A DNA stretch of 64,000 nucleotides from Flavobacterium frigoris (GTDB taxonomy: Bacteria > Bacteroidota > Bacteroidia > Flavobacteriales > Flavobacteriaceae), in the NCBI RefSeq assembly GCF_900111075.1, contig NZ_FOFZ01000008.1:97588-161587 (forward strand), in the 5' to 3' direction. The notes under the pieces are model-generated. The model did not search any database and was not told the origin of the DNA. It saw nothing but the letters and a program-made list of their open reading frames with translations. The translations under genes were made by a program, and so were the position numbers. Below, in pieces: positions 28,845 through 37,020 of the stretch (within the stretch, counting starts at the first letter, position 1; each line of letters begins with the position of its first letter).

Positions 28845-29945
28845 ATGAAAAACATTATTACTCAATTCTCTAGAATATTCGTTGGCTTACTTTTTATCAT
28901 TTCAGGATTAATAAAACTAAACGACCCAGTAGGTTTCTCCTATAAACTAGCTGAATATTTTGGAGAACCTGTTTTTAACATTCCATTTTTAGTTCCGTTT
29001 TCACTAGGCTTGGCTCTGTTTTTAGTCATTGTCGAAGTGGTTCTTGGTGTAATGCTACTGATAGGATACAAATCTAAATTCACAATTGGAAGCCTGTTGC
29101 TTATGATTGTGTTTTTTACATTCTTAACGTTCTATTCTGCTTATTATGATGTTGTAAAAGATTGCGGTTGTTTTGGTGACGCCTTACATTTAACGCCTTG
29201 GGAGTCTTTTACAAAGGATATCGTTTTATTATTCTTCATCCTTATTTTATTCATTAATCAAAAATTAGTAAAACCTCTTTTTGCAAACAGCGCCCAAAAC
29301 ATAATAGCCTATGCCAGTATCATCTTGTGTATGTTTATGGCAGTATGGGTACTTAATCATTTGCCTTTAATTGACTTTCGCCCTTATAAAGTAGGAACCA
29401 ATATCCAAAAAGCAATGGAAATTCCTGAAGGTGCGCCACAGTCTGTTGTAGAAATGATTTTTATTTATAAAGTAAATGGAGTAGATAAAGAATTTTCGAC
29501 AGATGACTTGATGAATCTTCCTGAAGGAGCCACTTTTGTAGATCGAAAAGACAAGGTAATCATCGAAGGTTACGTTCCTCCTATTCATGATTTTACGATG
29601 ATGAAAGACGATTCAGATTATAAAGAAGAATTGTTAGTAGAACCTAAATTGCTAATGTTTGTAACTTATGACTTAACCATAGCAGAAGAAGGTGGTATGG
29701 AAAAACTGGAGAAATTAAACCAGGAAGCTAAAGCCAAAGGATACAAAGTAATTGGAATGACAAACTCTGCAGTAGAAGAAATTGAAAAAGCTAAGAAGAA
29801 ATATGGTCTTACTTTTGACTTCTATACTTGTGACGCAATAGCTTTAAAAACAATTGAAAGAGCTAATCCAAGTATTGTAGTTCTAGAGAAAGGAACTATT
29901 AAACAAAAAGTTCATTACAACGACATCAAAGATTTGAAATTATAA
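28845..29945 (+). CDS. BT_3928-type DoxX/MauE-like membrane protein with C-terminal thioredoxin-like domain
   Basis: A 366-residue protein. The N-terminal half has four membrane helices of the DoxX/MauE type: FVGLLFIISGLIKLNDPVGFSYKLAEYF, then VEVVLGVMLLIGYKSKF, with the characteristic KDCGCFGDALHLTPW motif near residue 108. The C-terminal part (from about 215) is soluble and looks like a thioredoxin-related fold without a CxxC. The ATG at 28845 is used in preference to an upstream TTG at 28821 that overlaps DUF1599. The family is named after a Bacteroides gene; a link to redox chemistry is likely but unproven. Confidence 0.8.
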   Translation: MKNIITQFSRIFVGLLFIISGLIKLNDPVGFSYKLAEYFGEPVFNIPFLVPFSLGLALFLVIVEVVLGVMLLIGYKSKFTIGSLLLMIVFFTFLTFYSAYYDVVKDCGCFGDALHLTPWESFTKDIVLLFFILILFINQKLVKPLFANSAQNIIAYASIILCMFMAVWVLNHLPLIDFRPYKVGTNIQKAMEIPEGAPQSVVEMIFIYKVNGVDKEFSTDDLMNLPEGATFVDRKDKVIIEGYVPPIHDFTMMKDDSDYKEELLVEPKLLMFVTYDLTIAEEGGMEKLEKLNQEAKAKGYKVIGMTNSAVEEIEKAKKKYGLTFDFYTCDAIALKTIERANPSIVVLEKGTIKQKVHYNDIKDLKL

Positions 29946-29956
29946 ATAAACCAGAA

Positions 29957-30003
29957 GCCTAAAGTTCTCGCGTAAAAAAATATTTTACGCGAGAACTTTA
30001 GGC
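29957..30003 (+). repeat. Perfect 21-bp inverted repeat
   Basis: GCCTAAAGTTCTCGCGTAAA(A) pairs over 21 bases with its complement at 29983-30003 around a 5-nt loop. It sits between the DoxX-like gene and the ABC permease gene. It ends in ATTTGAC with no T tract, so it does not look like a usual terminator despite the strong stem, though it may still end or stall transcription. Confidence 0.85.
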
Positions 30004-30025
30004 ATTTGACTGTAGAAAAATACCA

Positions 30026-31102
30026 ATGCTTAAATACTTTTTAAATAAATTCGGATATGCACTGCTCACACTTTATGGCGTGATTACGGTCATTTTCTTT
30101 TTATTTAATGTTTTGCCCGGAGATCCTGCAAGAATGATGCTAGATCAAAATGAAAATTCAGAGCAACTGGCATTGATTAAAAGGAAGTATGGTTTTGACA
30201 AACCTATTGCTACCCAATATTTTTATTATCTCAATGACCTCTCTCCTATTTCCTTACACAGTAAAACCGAATCGGATTATACTTATTTGAGCGAAGACAA
30301 ATACAATGCGACACAATTATTTAGTTTTTCGAATGTAAATATGGTCATTAAGACTCCTTATCTGAGGGAAAGTTTTCAGAAAAGCGGAAAGAAAGTGTCA
30401 GAAATCATTGGAAACACCCTACCCAGCACAGCGATATTGGCCTTTTTTGCCATTGTAATCGCTATTGTATTTGGGATTCTGTTTGGAATCATTTCGGCCT
30501 TGCACAAAGATACCTGGATCGATCGTTTAATTGCGCTGGTAAGCACATTGGGAATGAGTATTCCCTCGTTTTTTAGTGCTATTTTGTTTGCCTGGTTATT
30601 TGGTTTTGTGTTGCAAAAATATACCCACCTGAACATGACGGGAAGCTTGTATGAAGTAGACGATTTTGGCGAAGGAAGCTATATCCAATGGAAAAATATT
30701 ATTTTACCGGCAGTGGTTTTAGGAATTCGTCCCTTGGCAGTGGTGATTCAATTGATGCGTAACTCCTTATTGGAGACTTTTGGTCAAGATTATATCCGTA
30801 CTGCAAGAGCCAAAGGACTATCTGAATATCAAATCATTAGAAAACACGCCTTAAAAAACTCCTTAAATCCTGTCGTTACTGCAATTTCTGGATGGTTTGC
30901 TTCAATGCTTGCCGGTGCAGTATTTGTTGAATTTATTTTTGGATGGAATGGATTAGGAAAAGAAATAGTGGAAGCTTTGAACAATTTAGACTTGCCTGTA
31001 ATAATGGGTTCAGTTTTGGTAATTTCGACAACATTTGTCGTTATCAACATTATGGTCGATATTATTTATGCCTATCTTGATCCTAAAATTAGACTATCGT
31101 AG
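30026..31102 (+). CDS. ABC transporter permease, DppB/OppB type (orphan)
   Basis: A 358-residue inner-membrane permease. The N-terminus LLTLYGVITVIFFLFNVLPGDPA is the DppB/OppB hallmark. Six membrane helices and the EAA-like loop RTARAKGLSEYQIIRKHALKNSLNPVV, which contacts the ATPase, follow. Members import or export peptides or nickel together with a DppC-like partner, ATPases and a binding protein, but none of these is encoded in this window. A roughly 70-residue periplasmic insertion after the first helix (LYDLNDLSPISL to SFSNVNMV) is longer than in E. coli DppB. The role is therefore open. Confidence 0.85.
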   Translation: MLKYFLNKFGYALLTLYGVITVIFFLFNVLPGDPARMMLDQNENSEQLALIKRKYGFDKPIATQYFYYLNDLSPISLHSKTESDYTYLSEDKYNATQLFSFSNVNMVIKTPYLRESFQKSGKKVSEIIGNTLPSTAILAFFAIVIAIVFGILFGIISALHKDTWIDRLIALVSTLGMSIPSFFSAILFAWLFGFVLQKYTHLNMTGSLYEVDDFGEGSYIQWKNIILPAVVLGIRPLAVVIQLMRNSLLETFGQDYIRTARAKGLSEYQIIRKHALKNSLNPVVTAISGWFASMLAGAVFVEFIFGWNGLGKEIVEALNNLDLPVIMGSVLVISTTFVVINIMVDIIYAYLDPKIRLS

Positions 31103-31309
31103 TATCTAAAATTGAAATTTCAGATAGTTTTATAGATAAAATCAGTCATCAAGTTCTAACAGAATTTATTTAAGTCCAACTATTACGATTTCAATCTTAG
31201 TTTCATAACCAAACCACGCAGTTTTGTTATTTAAAAGGAGGATATTCAATTTTTCTTAATCTGCATACCCAAATTAGATTGTTTGTTTAACTTTGTTAAA
31301 AATATAAAA

Positions 31310-31810
31310 ATGAAAAAAATAGTTGCTTTAGTAATTGCATTCCTTGCACTTTCTTGTTCTAAATCAAATACGGGTAAAACCGAATTTTCTAAAGAAGCTT
31401 TATCAGAAACAGTATTAGCAACTGATGGAAGTCAAGTTGCTTTTCAAGATATTTTAAAGAAACACGAAGGAAAAACGGTAGTCATAGAAATGTGGGCCTC
31501 ATGGTGTAGCGATTGTGTAAAAGCAATGCCAAAAATTAAGGAACTACAAGCAAATAATCCCGATGTAGCCTACGTATTTATCTCCATGGATAAAACGGCG
31601 GATAAATGGAAAATAGGTATCGATAAACACGAACTAAAGGGGGATCATTTTATGGCCAATGATCAGATGGAAGGCATTTTTGCAAAAGCAATTGATTTAG
31701 ATTGGATTCCAAGATATATTATTGTAGATAAAACAGGTAAAATTGTTTTGTACCGTGCCATAGAAACTGATTTCGATAAAATCAACGAGACTTTAGCTGA
31801 CTTAAAATAA
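31310..31810 (+). CDS. TlpA-like thioredoxin-fold lipoprotein
   Basis: A 166-residue lipoprotein with lipobox LALSC (Cys16) and a thioredoxin fold. The redox-active motif is WASWCSDCVKAMP, with the cis-Pro loop DLDWIPRYIIVDKTG. Such proteins reduce disulfides or deliver electrons in the periplasm, for example in cytochrome c maturation. The ATG at 31310 is used because an upstream TTG would precede the signal. It is followed after 51 bp by tpiA. Its neighbour, the DoxX/MauE-like protein two genes upstream, also belongs to a family associated with thiol chemistry. Confidence 0.88.
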   Translation: MKKIVALVIAFLALSCSKSNTGKTEFSKEALSETVLATDGSQVAFQDILKKHEGKTVVIEMWASWCSDCVKAMPKIKELQANNPDVAYVFISMDKTADKWKIGIDKHELKGDHFMANDQMEGIFAKAIDLDWIPRYIIVDKTGKIVLYRAIETDFDKINETLADLK

Positions 31811-31861
31811 TGCTATTTCGAAAAAAAACTAAAAACTAAGAACTAAATAAAACGAATTGAA

Positions 31862-32614
31862 ATGAGAAAAAAGATAGTTGCAGGAAACTGGAAAATGCAT
31901 AAAAATGCTGAGCAAACAGAAGATTTGTTGAATGAATTGATCGATAAAATGCCTCTTGAAACTGAAGTACAAGTAATTGTAGCTCCAACGTTCATTAATC
32001 TGGCTACAGCGGTTGATCATTTAGAATTTACTAACATTGATGTTGCTGCTCAAAATATGCATCAAGCGGAAAGTGGTGCCTTTACAGGAGAAATATCTGC
32101 TGATATGTTGCAAAACGTCGGTGTGAATATTGTAATTCTTGGACACTCAGAACGCAGAGCGATTTTTAATGAAACGGATGCCTTGATTGCAAACAAAGTA
32201 AATACAGCTTTAGAGCATGACATGACTGTGATTTTTTGTTTTGGCGAAGAATTAAAAGACCGTCAATCTAAGAACCATTTCAATGTAGTAGAAAATCAAT
32301 TGAGAGATGGATTATTCAATATTCAAGCTTCAGATTGGGGAAATGTTATTTTAGCATACGAGCCAGTGTGGGCTATTGGAACAGGTGAAACTGCTTCTCC
32401 AGAACAAGCACAAGAAATGCATGAATTCATAAGAGAAACAGTTCGTAAAGCATACGGAAGCGATATTGCGGAAGATGTTTCTATTCTTTATGGAGGCAGC
32501 GTAAAACCAGAAAATGCAAAAGAAATTTTCTCTAAACTAGATGTAGACGGCGGTCTTATAGGTGGTGCAGCTTTAAAAGCAGATGATTTCATAGCGATTG
32601 TCAATGCAATTTAA
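31862..32614 (+). CDS. tpiA: Triose-phosphate isomerase
   Basis: Interconverts dihydroxyacetone phosphate and glyceraldehyde 3-phosphate. The 250-residue protein has the RKKIVAGNWKMHKN start with catalytic Lys, the VILGHSERR catalytic His, the AYEPVWAIGTGETASPEQ active-site Glu and flexible loop, and the ILYGGSVKPENA and DGGLIGGAALK phosphate-binding ends. It is complete. A terminator follows at 32636-32668. Confidence 0.98.
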   Translation: MRKKIVAGNWKMHKNAEQTEDLLNELIDKMPLETEVQVIVAPTFINLATAVDHLEFTNIDVAAQNMHQAESGAFTGEISADMLQNVGVNIVILGHSERRAIFNETDALIANKVNTALEHDMTVIFCFGEELKDRQSKNHFNVVENQLRDGLFNIQASDWGNVILAYEPVWAIGTGETASPEQAQEMHEFIRETVRKAYGSDIAEDVSILYGGSVKPENAKEIFSKLDVDGGLIGGAALKADDFIAIVNAI

Positions 32615-32635
32615 GCTCATTATTTGAAATACAAG

Positions 32636-32668
32636 AAAAGCGGTAATTGATTTTACCGCTTTTTTTAT
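32636..32668 (+). terminator. tpiA terminator
   Basis: AAAAGCGGTAA and TTACCGCTTTT form an 11-bp stem with a 6-nt loop, followed by a run of T. It lies 21 bp past the tpiA stop. Confidence 0.9.
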
Positions 32669-32697
32669 TTTTATATTATTCAATAAAAAGGAAATAG

Positions 32698-32705
32698 TAC
32701 CTTTG
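32698..32705 (+). promoter_or_regulatory. -7-like box of prmA
   Basis: TACCTTTG matches TAnnTTTG and lies 14 bp before the prmA ATG, just past the tpiA terminator. No TTG is found at the right distance upstream, so the promoter call is tentative. Confidence 0.4.
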
Positions 32706-32719
32706 CAAAAAAATTAAAC

Positions 32720-33553
32720 ATGTCAAACATATATATCGGTTACCATTTTACGGTTGAACCAAAGGAATTAGGCTCTGAAATATTGATCGCTGAATTAGGT
32801 GAAACTGCTTTTGAAAGTTTTACTGAAACGGAGACAGGAATCTCTGCTTTTGTACAAAAGGACTTATGGGACGAAACGATCTTGGAGAACATTCAAATTT
32901 TACAATCTGAAGAATTTAATATCGAATATACTTTTGAAGAAATAGATCAGGTAAACTGGAATGAAGAATGGGAGAAAAACTTTGAGGCAATTGATGTCGA
33001 AGGAAATTGTCATGTACGTGCTCCTTTTCACCCAAAAACGGATGCTGAATTTGATATTCTAATTGAGCCTAAAATGAGTTTTGGAACAGGACATCACGAG
33101 ACGACACATATGATGATTCAGCACTTGTTAGAAACAGAAGTTTCAGGAATGAAAACATTAGATATGGGTTGCGGTACAGCCATTTTAGCTATTCTTGCTG
33201 AAATGAAAGGTGCACAACCAATTGATGCTATTGATATTGATAACTGGTGTTATTTGAATTCTATCGAAAATGCAGAACGTAATAATTGTGAACATATCAC
33301 AGTTTACGAAGGAGATGCCTCTTTATTAAAAGACAAGAAATACGATTTAATTATTGCCAACATCAACAGAAATATTTTGTTGAACGACATGCAAAGCTAT
33401 ACAGATTGCTTAAACCCAAAAGGAACACTTCTTTTAAGCGGTTTCTATGAACAAGACATCCCATTTATTGATGCTTCCTGCACAGAAAAAGGGTTGACTT
33501 ATGTTAAAAAATTTGAAAGAAACAACTGGGTTTCACTAAAATACGTAAATTAG
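32720..33553 (+). CDS. prmA: Ribosomal protein L11 methyltransferase
   Basis: Methylates ribosomal protein L11 with SAM. The 277-residue protein has a short N-terminal domain (1-100) and a Rossmann methyltransferase domain: FDILIEPKMSFGTGHHETTHMM, LDMGCGTAILAILAEMKGAQPIDAIDID and DLIIANINRNILLNDM, the last being the family's NPPY-like motif. Length and motifs fit PrmA. It is followed after 16 bp by another methyltransferase gene and then clpS. Confidence 0.95.
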   Translation: MSNIYIGYHFTVEPKELGSEILIAELGETAFESFTETETGISAFVQKDLWDETILENIQILQSEEFNIEYTFEEIDQVNWNEEWEKNFEAIDVEGNCHVRAPFHPKTDAEFDILIEPKMSFGTGHHETTHMMIQHLLETEVSGMKTLDMGCGTAILAILAEMKGAQPIDAIDIDNWCYLNSIENAERNNCEHITVYEGDASLLKDKKYDLIIANINRNILLNDMQSYTDCLNPKGTLLLSGFYEQDIPFIDASCTEKGLTYVKKFERNNWVSLKYVN

Positions 33554-33569
33554 TAGTTAACTTAGAGCA

Positions 33570-34181
33570 ATGGAAATCAACCGGAAAAATCATTGGGAGA
33601 CCGTTTACGAAACTAAAATGCCTAAGGAGGTGAGTTGGACTCAGGACAATCCTAAAACTTCTCTAGATTTTATACGAGAAACCCAATTAGGAAAATCTGC
33701 CAAAATCATTGACATTGGCGGTGGTGACAGTAAACTTGTCGATTACCTATTGGAAGCGGGATACGAAAACATCACTGTTTTGGATATTTCGGAAAAAGCA
33801 TTAGAAAGAGTAAAGGTTCGTTTAGGAGAAAAAGCGAGTAAAGTGCGTTGGATTGTTTCAGATATCAATGATTTCAAACCCGATTGCAGTTATGACATTT
33901 GGCATGATCGGGCTACATTTCATTTTTTAACCACCGCTGATCAAATAAGCAATTATTTTAAAACTGCTCAAAAATGGGTTACTGGTTTTTTAATAATGGG
34001 TACTTTTTCAGATAAAGGCCCTACAAAATGTAGTGGCCTTGATATTAAACAATATACAGAAACGGCACTAGAACAAGAATTTCAGGTCGCTTTTGAAAAA
34101 CTAAAATGCATTAATGAAGATCATAAAACTCCCTTTGAAACGATACAAAATTTTATATTTTGTATTTTTAAAAAACGATAA
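33570..34181 (+). CDS. Class I SAM-dependent methyltransferase
   Basis: A 203-residue methyltransferase. The SAM-binding motif I is IIDIGGGDSKLVDYLLEAGY, followed by NITVLDISEKALERV and a motif with WHDRATFHFLT. The N-terminal NHWETVYETKMPKEVSWTQDNP pattern is shared with a group of small methyltransferases, some active on thiols or tellurite, but the substrate cannot be told from sequence. It follows prmA by 16 bp and precedes clpS by 40 bp, so the three genes may share a transcript. Confidence 0.85.
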   Translation: MEINRKNHWETVYETKMPKEVSWTQDNPKTSLDFIRETQLGKSAKIIDIGGGDSKLVDYLLEAGYENITVLDISEKALERVKVRLGEKASKVRWIVSDINDFKPDCSYDIWHDRATFHFLTTADQISNYFKTAQKWVTGFLIMGTFSDKGPTKCSGLDIKQYTETALEQEFQVAFEKLKCINEDHKTPFETIQNFIFCIFKKR

Positions 34182-34221
34182 GTCAAACTATATTTTTATC
34201 TAACCCTTAAATTATTTAAAA

Positions 34222-34497
34222 ATGAGTACAAAAGAAAAAATAAGAGAAAAAGTTAGTGTTAAAGCAGTGACCTCTAAAAATAACGAAATCATCGTTTACA
34301 ATGACGACGTTAACACTTTCGACCATGTAATCGACACCTTAATGCGTGTTTGTGAACACACTCCAGAGCAAGCAGAGCAATGTTCTCTAATTGTTCATTA
34401 TAATGGAAAATGTACCGTAAAAACGGGGCCTCTTAATAAATTAAAGCCACAATGTACTAGTTTACTGGAAGCAGGATTAAGCGCTGAAATCATCTAA
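34222..34497 (+). CDS. clpS: ATP-dependent Clp protease adaptor ClpS
   Basis: Delivers N-degron substrates to ClpA-type unfoldases. The 91-residue protein has IIVYNDDVNTFDHVIDTLMRVCEHTPEQAEQCSLIVHYNGKCTVKTG, the ClpS core with the Asn-Asp pocket that reads the N-terminal residue and the His of VHYNG. Length is normal. The strong hairpin at 34553-34599 follows 55 bp downstream. Confidence 0.95.
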   Translation: MSTKEKIREKVSVKAVTSKNNEIIVYNDDVNTFDHVIDTLMRVCEHTPEQAEQCSLIVHYNGKCTVKTGPLNKLKPQCTSLLEAGLSAEII

Positions 34498-34552
34498 ATT
34501 ACGTTAGAGTCAAAATTAATAGTTTTTTGGTGCTTTTTTTATAAATTTTTCA

Positions 34553-34599
34553 AAAAACATTCTATTTTATTATATATTTGGATAAAATAGAATGTTTTT
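34553..34599 (+). terminator. 18-bp perfect palindrome ending at the next start codon, with a -7 box in its loop
   Basis: AAAAACATTCTATTTTAT (34553-34570) pairs exactly with ATAAAATAGAATGTTTTT (34582-34599). The 11-nt loop contains TATATTTG (34573-34580), a good Bacteroidota -7 box, but no -33 TTG lies at the usual distance. The arm ends in five T and is followed directly by the ATG at 34600. It may end clpS transcripts and, in read-through RNA, hide the next gene's start. Confidence 0.75.
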
Positions 34600-35871
34600 A
34601 TGGAAGAATATGGTAAAATATTACTAATTGCAATGCCTCTTTTCTTTGTACTGATAGTGCTAGAAAAAATTTATGGTAGTTACAAAGGAGAAGATAGCGT
34701 TCCTATAATGGACAGTGTTTCCAGTATCAGTTCTGGAATTACTAATGCCGTAAAAGATGTATTAGGTCTTAGCATTACTTTTATTTCCTATGGCTGGATG
34801 GTATCTAAAATCGCTATTTTTCAATTGGAAGCCAACATTATTACTTATTTAGTCGCTTTTGTCATCATCGACTTTTACGGATATTGGACGCATCGTATTG
34901 CGCATCAAGTCAATTTCTTTTGGAACAAACACGCCATTCATCATAGCAGCGAGGAATTTAATCTCGCCTGCGCTTTAAGGCAAACCGTTTCCAGTTTTGT
35001 AAATCTATTTACTTTTTTACTTATTCCCGCAGCTATTATAGGAGTTCCCACTGCTGTGATTGCCATAACGCTTCCCATTCAGTTGTTTTTACAATTTTGG
35101 TATCATACCAAGCATATTAAAAAAATGGGGGTTTTAGAACATATCCTTGTAACACCATCGCACCATAGAGTACATCACGCTATCAACCCAGAATATATCG
35201 ACAAAAATCATTCTCAGATTTTTATTATTTGGGATAAATTATTTAATACTTTCCAAGAGGAATTGGAAGCTGTGCCTCCTGTCTTTGGCATTACAAGACC
35301 AGCACAAACCTGGAATCCAATACGGATTAACTTTCAACATTTGAGCCTATTAATTTCTGATGCTTGGCGTGCCGAGAACTGGAAAGATAAATTTACAATT
35401 TGGTTTAAACCCACTGGATGGCGTCCAGAAAACTTTGAAGAAAAGTATCCGGTAAACAAGATTACTAACGTATATTCTTTTGATAAATATGGAACTGAAG
35501 CTTCGTCAAAACTTATTTATTGGTCGGTTACAAAAGTTTTCATAACCTTATTACTTGTCAGTTTTTTATTTAATAACATTGGTCAAATAGGCTTGCCAGC
35601 TATTTTCATCTACGGATTGTTTATATTCATAACTATATATAGCTACAGTGAATTGATGGATGAAAGTCGTTTCGCTATTTATTGGGAAACCATATGTTTT
35701 CTATTTGGTTTGGGTATTATTTATTATTTCGGAGACTGGTTTGGATTCAATTCCTTATTTCCATTTGGGAATTACATCATTATCGGTTACCTGCTACTTT
35801 CATTAGCCATGGCAGTTTATTTTGTAGCTTATGAATTTAAAACAAAAAACGCAATACTTATCAATGTCTAA
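34600..35871 (+). CDS. Sterol desaturase / fatty acid hydroxylase family protein
   Basis: A 423-residue integral membrane di-iron enzyme. Histidine boxes: THRIAHQVN (HxxxH), NKHAIHHSSEEFN (HxxHH) and SHHRVHHAINPEYIDKNH (HxxHH), all between about residues 97 and 206. Several membrane helices precede and follow, with an extra C-terminal membrane block from about 310. The bacterial members hydroxylate or desaturate lipids, and the long form resembles alkylglycerol monooxygenase, but the substrate is unknown. The next gene, a YhhN/lysoplasmalogenase-like protein, starts 9 bp after the stop, which suggests an ether-lipid theme. Confidence 0.87.
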   Translation: MEEYGKILLIAMPLFFVLIVLEKIYGSYKGEDSVPIMDSVSSISSGITNAVKDVLGLSITFISYGWMVSKIAIFQLEANIITYLVAFVIIDFYGYWTHRIAHQVNFFWNKHAIHHSSEEFNLACALRQTVSSFVNLFTFLLIPAAIIGVPTAVIAITLPIQLFLQFWYHTKHIKKMGVLEHILVTPSHHRVHHAINPEYIDKNHSQIFIIWDKLFNTFQEELEAVPPVFGITRPAQTWNPIRINFQHLSLLISDAWRAENWKDKFTIWFKPTGWRPENFEEKYPVNKITNVYSFDKYGTEASSKLIYWSVTKVFITLLLVSFLFNNIGQIGLPAIFIYGLFIFITIYSYSELMDESRFAIYWETICFLFGLGIIYYFGDWFGFNSLFPFGNYIIIGYLLLSLAMAVYFVAYEFKTKNAILINV

Positions 35872-35880
35872 AAAACAACC

Positions 35881-36567
35881 ATGAAAAACACATTGTTTTT
35901 AAAAAGTTACCTTATTATAAGTGCTATCTACCTCTTGATTATACTCTTGGGTTATGAAAGCATTGCTTGGTTTATTAAACCCTTTTTGATTCCATTTTTA
36001 TTGCTGGGTGTTTATTTTCATAGTGATTTCCCTTCGAAACAGTACCTATTAACGGCTTTAAGTTTTTCTTGGTTTGGCGATATTATCCTTTTATTTGCGG
36101 ATAGGGATGAGATGTATTTCATCGTAGGTTTAATCGCTTTCTTAATTTCTCATATCGGCTATATTCTATTATTTAACAAACAAATTAAACCAAAAAACAC
36201 AAAAAATAAAGCTGTTTTCTGGATGGGTGTTACTGCAATTATAATGTATTTAATTGTAATGATTGCCGTGCTATTGCCAAGTCTAGGTGATTTAACTATT
36301 CCTGTTTTTGTTTATGCGCTGGTTATCTCAACAATGCTATTATTTGCTTTTAAAGGTTTCCTAATATGGAAAGAACCCGCAAATTGGTATGTTTTGATAG
36401 GTGCCATTATATTTATAAGTTCAGACAGTATTCTGGCCTTCAATAAGTTTTATCAACCCGTTGTATTGAGTTCTTTTCTAATCATGATAACTTATCTTGT
36501 AGCGCAATATCTAATTGTAGTAGGAATTTTAAAATTAAATAAAAAAAATAGCATTCTCAATTTTTAG
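35881..36567 (+). CDS. YhhN/lysoplasmalogenase family membrane protein
   Basis: A 228-residue protein with about eight membrane helices. The YhhN pattern is clear: KPFLIPFLLLGVYF, LSFSWFGDIILLF, GLIAFLISHIGYILLF and a final GAIIFISSDSILAFNKF. These surround the conserved Asp residues proposed to be catalytic in lysoplasmalogenase (TMEM86B). Reaction in this organism is inferred. It starts 9 bp after the sterol desaturase gene; together they could act on ether or vinyl-ether lipids. A hairpin spans its stop codon. Confidence 0.85.
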   Translation: MKNTLFLKSYLIISAIYLLIILLGYESIAWFIKPFLIPFLLLGVYFHSDFPSKQYLLTALSFSWFGDIILLFADRDEMYFIVGLIAFLISHIGYILLFNKQIKPKNTKNKAVFWMGVTAIIMYLIVMIAVLLPSLGDLTIPVFVYALVISTMLLFAFKGFLIWKEPANWYVLIGAIIFISSDSILAFNKFYQPVVLSSFLIMITYLVAQYLIVVGILKLNKKNSILNF

Positions 36568-36582
36568 AAAATGCTATTTTTT
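36543..36582 (+). terminator. Terminator overlapping the YhhN stop codon
   Basis: AAAAAATAGCATT pairs with AATGCTATTTTTT. The TAG stop (36565-36567) is in the loop. With A/T runs on both sides it can serve both the plus-strand gene and the convergent YeeE/YedE pair. Confidence 0.85.
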
Positions 36583-36603
36583 AGTTTGTTAATGCCGCTA
36601 TAA

Positions 36604-37017
36604 TTAATGAGGCAACTTATCTTTTAAAACTCCATATAAATACGTTCCTAACAGAGCTCCGAAAAGGACAATCCCAACGCTCCAAAAACCAGCACCAAGT
36701 AATATAAAAATAGGTCCCGGACAAGCACCTACAAGTGCCCAACCCAATCCAAAAAACAATCCGCCGATCCAATATCGTGCAGATCCTTCCTCTTTATCCT
36801 CAATCTCAATTACAAATCCTTTGATGTCTTTTAAATTTTTTCTTTTTATCAACTGGATTCCAATGATTCCTGTACCTATGGCAGTCATAATGATTCCGTA
36901 CATATGAAACGACTGAAACTGAAACATTTCATAGATTCGGTACCAAGAAACTGCCTCTGATTTTGTGAGTACAATTCCGAATACAAAACCAACCAATAAA
37001 TATTTTATTACTTTCAT
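36604..37017 (-). CDS. YeeE/YedE family transporter, C-terminal half (DUF6691-like)
   Basis: A 137-residue membrane protein with about four helices. It carries IGGLFFGLGWALVGACPGPIFILLGAG, the Cys-containing signature of the second half of the YeeE/YedE (TsuA) sulfur-compound transporter. In E. coli the transporter is one chain; here the halves are two genes with 3 bp between them. Conserved Cys in both halves are proposed to pass thiosulfate through the membrane. Substrate here is inferred from the family. It converges on the YhhN-like gene. Confidence 0.85.
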   Translation of the reverse strand: MKVIKYLLVGFVFGIVLTKSEAVSWYRIYEMFQFQSFHMYGIIMTAIGTGIIGIQLIKRKNLKDIKGFVIEIEDKEEGSARYWIGGLFFGLGWALVGACPGPIFILLGAGFWSVGIVLFGALLGTYLYGVLKDKLPH

Positions 37018-37020
37018 ATT

